Shown: one piece after another, positions 62,108 to 64,000 of the stretch
Numbering within the stretch: position 1 is the first letter of the stretch
Layout: each line of letters starts with the position of its first letter
Source of the DNA: Gemmatimonadota bacterium
GTDB taxonomy: Bacteria; Gemmatimonadota; Gemmatimonadetes; Longimicrobiales; Gaopeijiaceae
Assembly (NCBI GenBank): GCA_041390105.1
Contig: JAWKQO010000002.1
Coordinates: 186,001-250,000 of the forward strand
Direction of reading: 5' to 3'
Length of the DNA stretch: 64,000 bases
The notes under the pieces: model-generated
What the model saw: only the letters and a program-made list of their open reading frames with translations
Told to the model about the DNA's origin: nothing
Databases searched by the model: none
Made by a program: the position numbers and the translations under genes

Positions 62108-62854
62108 ATGAAAGCGCTGCGCTTGAAGCGTTCCAGAGAGGCGGGAGTCACACGTGCCGTTCCGCTACTCGTTCTGCTCGCGATCGGCTGTTCGGACGGG
62201 CTGGGCCCGGAGCCAGGGGTCGACTCGGATGGAGACGGGATTCCGGACAGCGCCGATCGCTGCCTTGGCGTGGCGGAGAACTTCAATGGCGTGTTCGATG
62301 GAGATGGGTGCCCCGACACTCCGACCGACCTCTACCTGGCGGTCCGGGCAGATGTCGAGCCGTTCGCGGCCCAGGTCTTCGGACTGCTCACCGGGGGATT
62401 CCCCTACCAACCGCTCCGGGCCTTCATCCTGTTTCGCGGCGTTGCCCCGAGCTCCTGCCCCGGCCAACAAGCGTTCTACTGCGGCAGGGACCTGGGGGTC
62501 TTCCTGGACGAGGCCTTCATGCTGGATCAGCTCCAGCGGATCGGCGACTTCGCGCCGGCGGTCATCATCGCGCACGAGATCGGCCATCACATCCAATTCC
62601 AGACTGGTGCTCTGAGCCGGTTCCCTTCCATTGTCACCGAGCTTGCGGCGGACTGCTTCGCCGGCGCGTGGGCGTCCACTGCGGGCGCACGCGGTCTGCT
62701 CGATGCGGGAGACCTCCAGGAGGCTGCGACAACGCTGTTCGAAGTGGGCGACCCCCTCGGCACTCCCTGGTTCAACCCGGGCGCCCACGGATCATCCCAA
62801 CAGCGCCAGCAGGCGTTCTTCGCCGGCTTCCGTCTTGGGGTGACGGCGTGCTGA
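62108..62854 (+). CDS. Zinc metallopeptidase lipoprotein (YpfJ-like) with calcium-binding repeats
   Basis: 248 residues from ATG 62108 after CGGAGG. Lipoprotein signal VPLLVLLAIGC. Residues 38-70 are thrombospondin type 3-like calcium repeats (DSDGDGIPDSADRC, FDGDGCPDTP). The peptidase has zinc motif HEIGHH (156-161), with His156, Glu157 and His160. ELAADCFAG gives the third ligand. This fits the neutral zinc metallopeptidase family PF04228. The short calcium stalk holding it off the membrane is unusual for that family. Confidence 0.85.
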   Translation: MKALRLKRSREAGVTRAVPLLVLLAIGCSDGLGPEPGVDSDGDGIPDSADRCLGVAENFNGVFDGDGCPDTPTDLYLAVRADVEPFAAQVFGLLTGGFPYQPLRAFILFRGVAPSSCPGQQAFYCGRDLGVFLDEAFMLDQLQRIGDFAPAVIIAHEIGHHIQFQTGALSRFPSIVTELAADCFAGAWASTAGARGLLDAGDLQEAATTLFEVGDPLGTPWFNPGAHGSSQQRQQAFFAGFRLGVTAC

Positions 62855-62945
62855 GAGGGCGCGTGCGAGCGACCTGGAATCGGCGCGAACGCCGGCGGCG
62901 GTTCGTTTAGCGCTACCGAGGGACGGTTCAACTGGCGAGCGGGCG

Positions 62946-62981
62946 AACCCGCCCGAGACCCCGAGAGGTCCCGGGCGGGTT
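62946..62981. terminator. Terminator between convergent genes
   Basis: AACCCGCCCG (62946-62955) pairs with CGGGCGGGTT (62972-62981), and GACC (62957-62960) with GGTC (62967-62970). This is a long stem ending in T's, 92 bases after the peptidase stop and directly before the minus-strand sigma factor stop. It should serve both genes. Confidence 0.75.
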
Positions 62982-63842
62982 TCAGAATTGGGCGACCTCG
63001 ACCTGCTCCATCCTGGCCCGAAGCACCTCAAGCAGCCTCGCGAGCTGCCGGTAGAGCGGCTTCTGGGGCCACCCCATGGTTCGGGCGATCTCCGAGACCT
63101 TCATGTCCTCCCAGAAGCGGAGCCGGACCAGCAGTTGCTCGGGGAGAGGGAGGGTCTCGATCGCGTGCTCGAGCTGACGTGCGCGCTCCGCCTGACGGCA
63201 GCCTTCCTCGCGCTGGAGCAGCTCGCTCTCCGGCGTTGGTCCTCCGTTGCCATGTGCGCGAAGCTCTTCAAGTCGCTCGAACCTGCGGTGAGGGCGGTGG
63301 GGGAGCTGCGCCGCGACTCGAGTGAGCGCCCGGCGCCGGTCGGGATCCGCGCCGGAAGGCGTAACCACCGCCACCGCCGCCGAGAGAGAGAGCCCGTCCC
63401 GGTTCATCAACCGGCTCAGCTTGACCGCCTGCGCGCCCAGGCGACGGGTGGCAGTGCAGGGGCGCCACTTGCCACGCTCCAGGTCCAGGAAGTCGCGGTA
63501 GAGGTTCCAGATCACCGTTCGCAGGTAGGTGCGCCAGGTGCTACGGCCGCCGAAGGCGCGCAGGATACGGGCGTCGTCCTCGAGCAGCCGGAGGCGGACC
63601 CAGGCGGCGAAGTCGTCGGCGTCGGGGCCGTGGAGGCCTCGGCCCCGGCAGAGCGCCGAACGGGTGAGTTCGTCGATCTCAGGGAGGCGCTCTATGAAGA
63701 GTCCGTCACGCGTGGCATCGCGAGCCGGCTCGGCTGCGCGGAAGCCTAGAGAGCGAGCGCTGCGTCGTTGTCCGCTCCTCCGCGGATGCGCGTCCGAGAT
63801 GGATCCCGACTCGCATTCATGGGCAACGGGAAGGCCTGACAT
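62982..63842 (-). CDS. Sigma-70 family RNA polymerase sigma factor (ECF-like)
   Basis: 286 residues from ATG 63842. The first 45 residues are not typical; the conserved part starts at LFIERLPEIDELTR, so a downstream start is possible. Region 2: DADDFAAWVRLRLLEDDARI, FGGRSTWRTYLRTVIWNLYR and GKWRPCTATRRLG. Region 4: LPLPEQLLVRLRFWEDMKVS and IARTMGWPQKPLYRQLARLL. Such sigma factors are not paired with an anti-sigma factor here. It ends at the long hairpin that separates it from the metallopeptidase gene. Confidence 0.82.
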   Translation of the reverse strand: MSGLPVAHECESGSISDAHPRRSGQRRSARSLGFRAAEPARDATRDGLFIERLPEIDELTRSALCRGRGLHGPDADDFAAWVRLRLLEDDARILRAFGGRSTWRTYLRTVIWNLYRDFLDLERGKWRPCTATRRLGAQAVKLSRLMNRDGLSLSAAVAVVTPSGADPDRRRALTRVAAQLPHRPHRRFERLEELRAHGNGGPTPESELLQREEGCRQAERARQLEHAIETLPLPEQLLVRLRFWEDMKVSEIARTMGWPQKPLYRQLARLLEVLRARMEQVEVAQF

Positions 63843-64000
63843 GATGCATCTCCTCGGCTCGTGTGGTATTCGAGATGCGGGTGCATCTCCGTCTCGAGTC
63901 GAGGTTGGTCGTTGGGGATCAACGGAGAGTCAGGGGCGAGTCATGAGGACGAGGAGGGGCTAACGCAAATTCATCTAATCCTGGAATGGAGTCTGCAAGT
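63843..64000. other. Right edge, no gene seen
   Basis: 158 bases upstream of the sigma factor. No gene or clear site is recognised; the end falls in what may be a promoter region. Confidence 0.4.

Noticed and set aside
1..64000. CRISPR arrays, insertion sequences, tRNA and rRNA genes
   Set aside because: I looked for repeated spacers, transposase motifs and tRNA arms and saw none; a tRNA could still escape reading by eye.

Overview
The window is high-GC, gene-dense bacterial chromosomal DNA from a Gram-negative organism that secretes many proteins. Most genes from about 9 kb to 52 kb encode exported proteins or lipoproteins. Several architectures are typical of Gemmatimonadota: a BTAD regulator fused to a Ser/Thr kinase, a kinase with TPRs beside an ECF sigma factor, PD40-propeller amidohydrolases of more than 1000 residues, sortilin-like Asp-box proteins and strings of S9 peptidases. 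I read the source as Gemmatimonadota or a close relative. This is inferred from gene content; no rRNA or tRNA gene was recognised.

Region by region. 1-9 kb: a partial DPP III-like peptidase, then a Clp-type double AAA+ ATPase whose C-terminal third looks like a peptide-chain release factor 2 that has lost its GGQ loop. A short hypothetical pair follows, then a translationally coupled pair: a protein made of two diverged copies of one unknown domain, and a TPR-like protein. 8.4-11.6 kb: an ECF sigma factor and a receptor Ser/Thr kinase with TPRs. 11.7-24.3 kb: secreted proteins of mostly unknown role, including a polyglycine-hydrolase-like serine hydrolase, an OmpA-family protein and a metallo-beta-lactamase-fold hydrolase. 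24.4-40.8 kb: a catabolic and proteolytic block with two aldo/keto reductases, an M19 dipeptidase-like protein, a sortilin/Asp-box protein, a DPP IV, a second S9 peptidase, a sorbosone-dehydrogenase-like propeller, a PAP2 phosphatase and an Asp-box lipoprotein. 40.8-44.9 kb: an XRE regulator with a readable promoter and operator, and small envelope proteins.

44.9-58.8 kb holds five complete PIN-toxin/antitoxin pairs with antitoxins of several families, a VapC fragment, a frameshifted gene and a Fic protein. A large amidohydrolase, a GH3 glycosidase and an old yellow enzyme sit between them. Each toxin-antitoxin promoter carries its own short repeated operator. 59-64 kb: the BTAD-kinase regulator, which appears to start at ATT, two tiny membrane or lipoprotein genes, a G-quadruplex-like tract, a zinc metallopeptidase lipoprotein and a second sigma factor.

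How the genes may work together: the 23-41 kb block looks like extracellular or periplasmic turnover of peptides and modified sugars. The best candidate for something undescribed is the Clp-release factor fusion at 1233-3896. The coupled pair at 4963-8345 is a possible partner, although two opposite-strand genes separate them.
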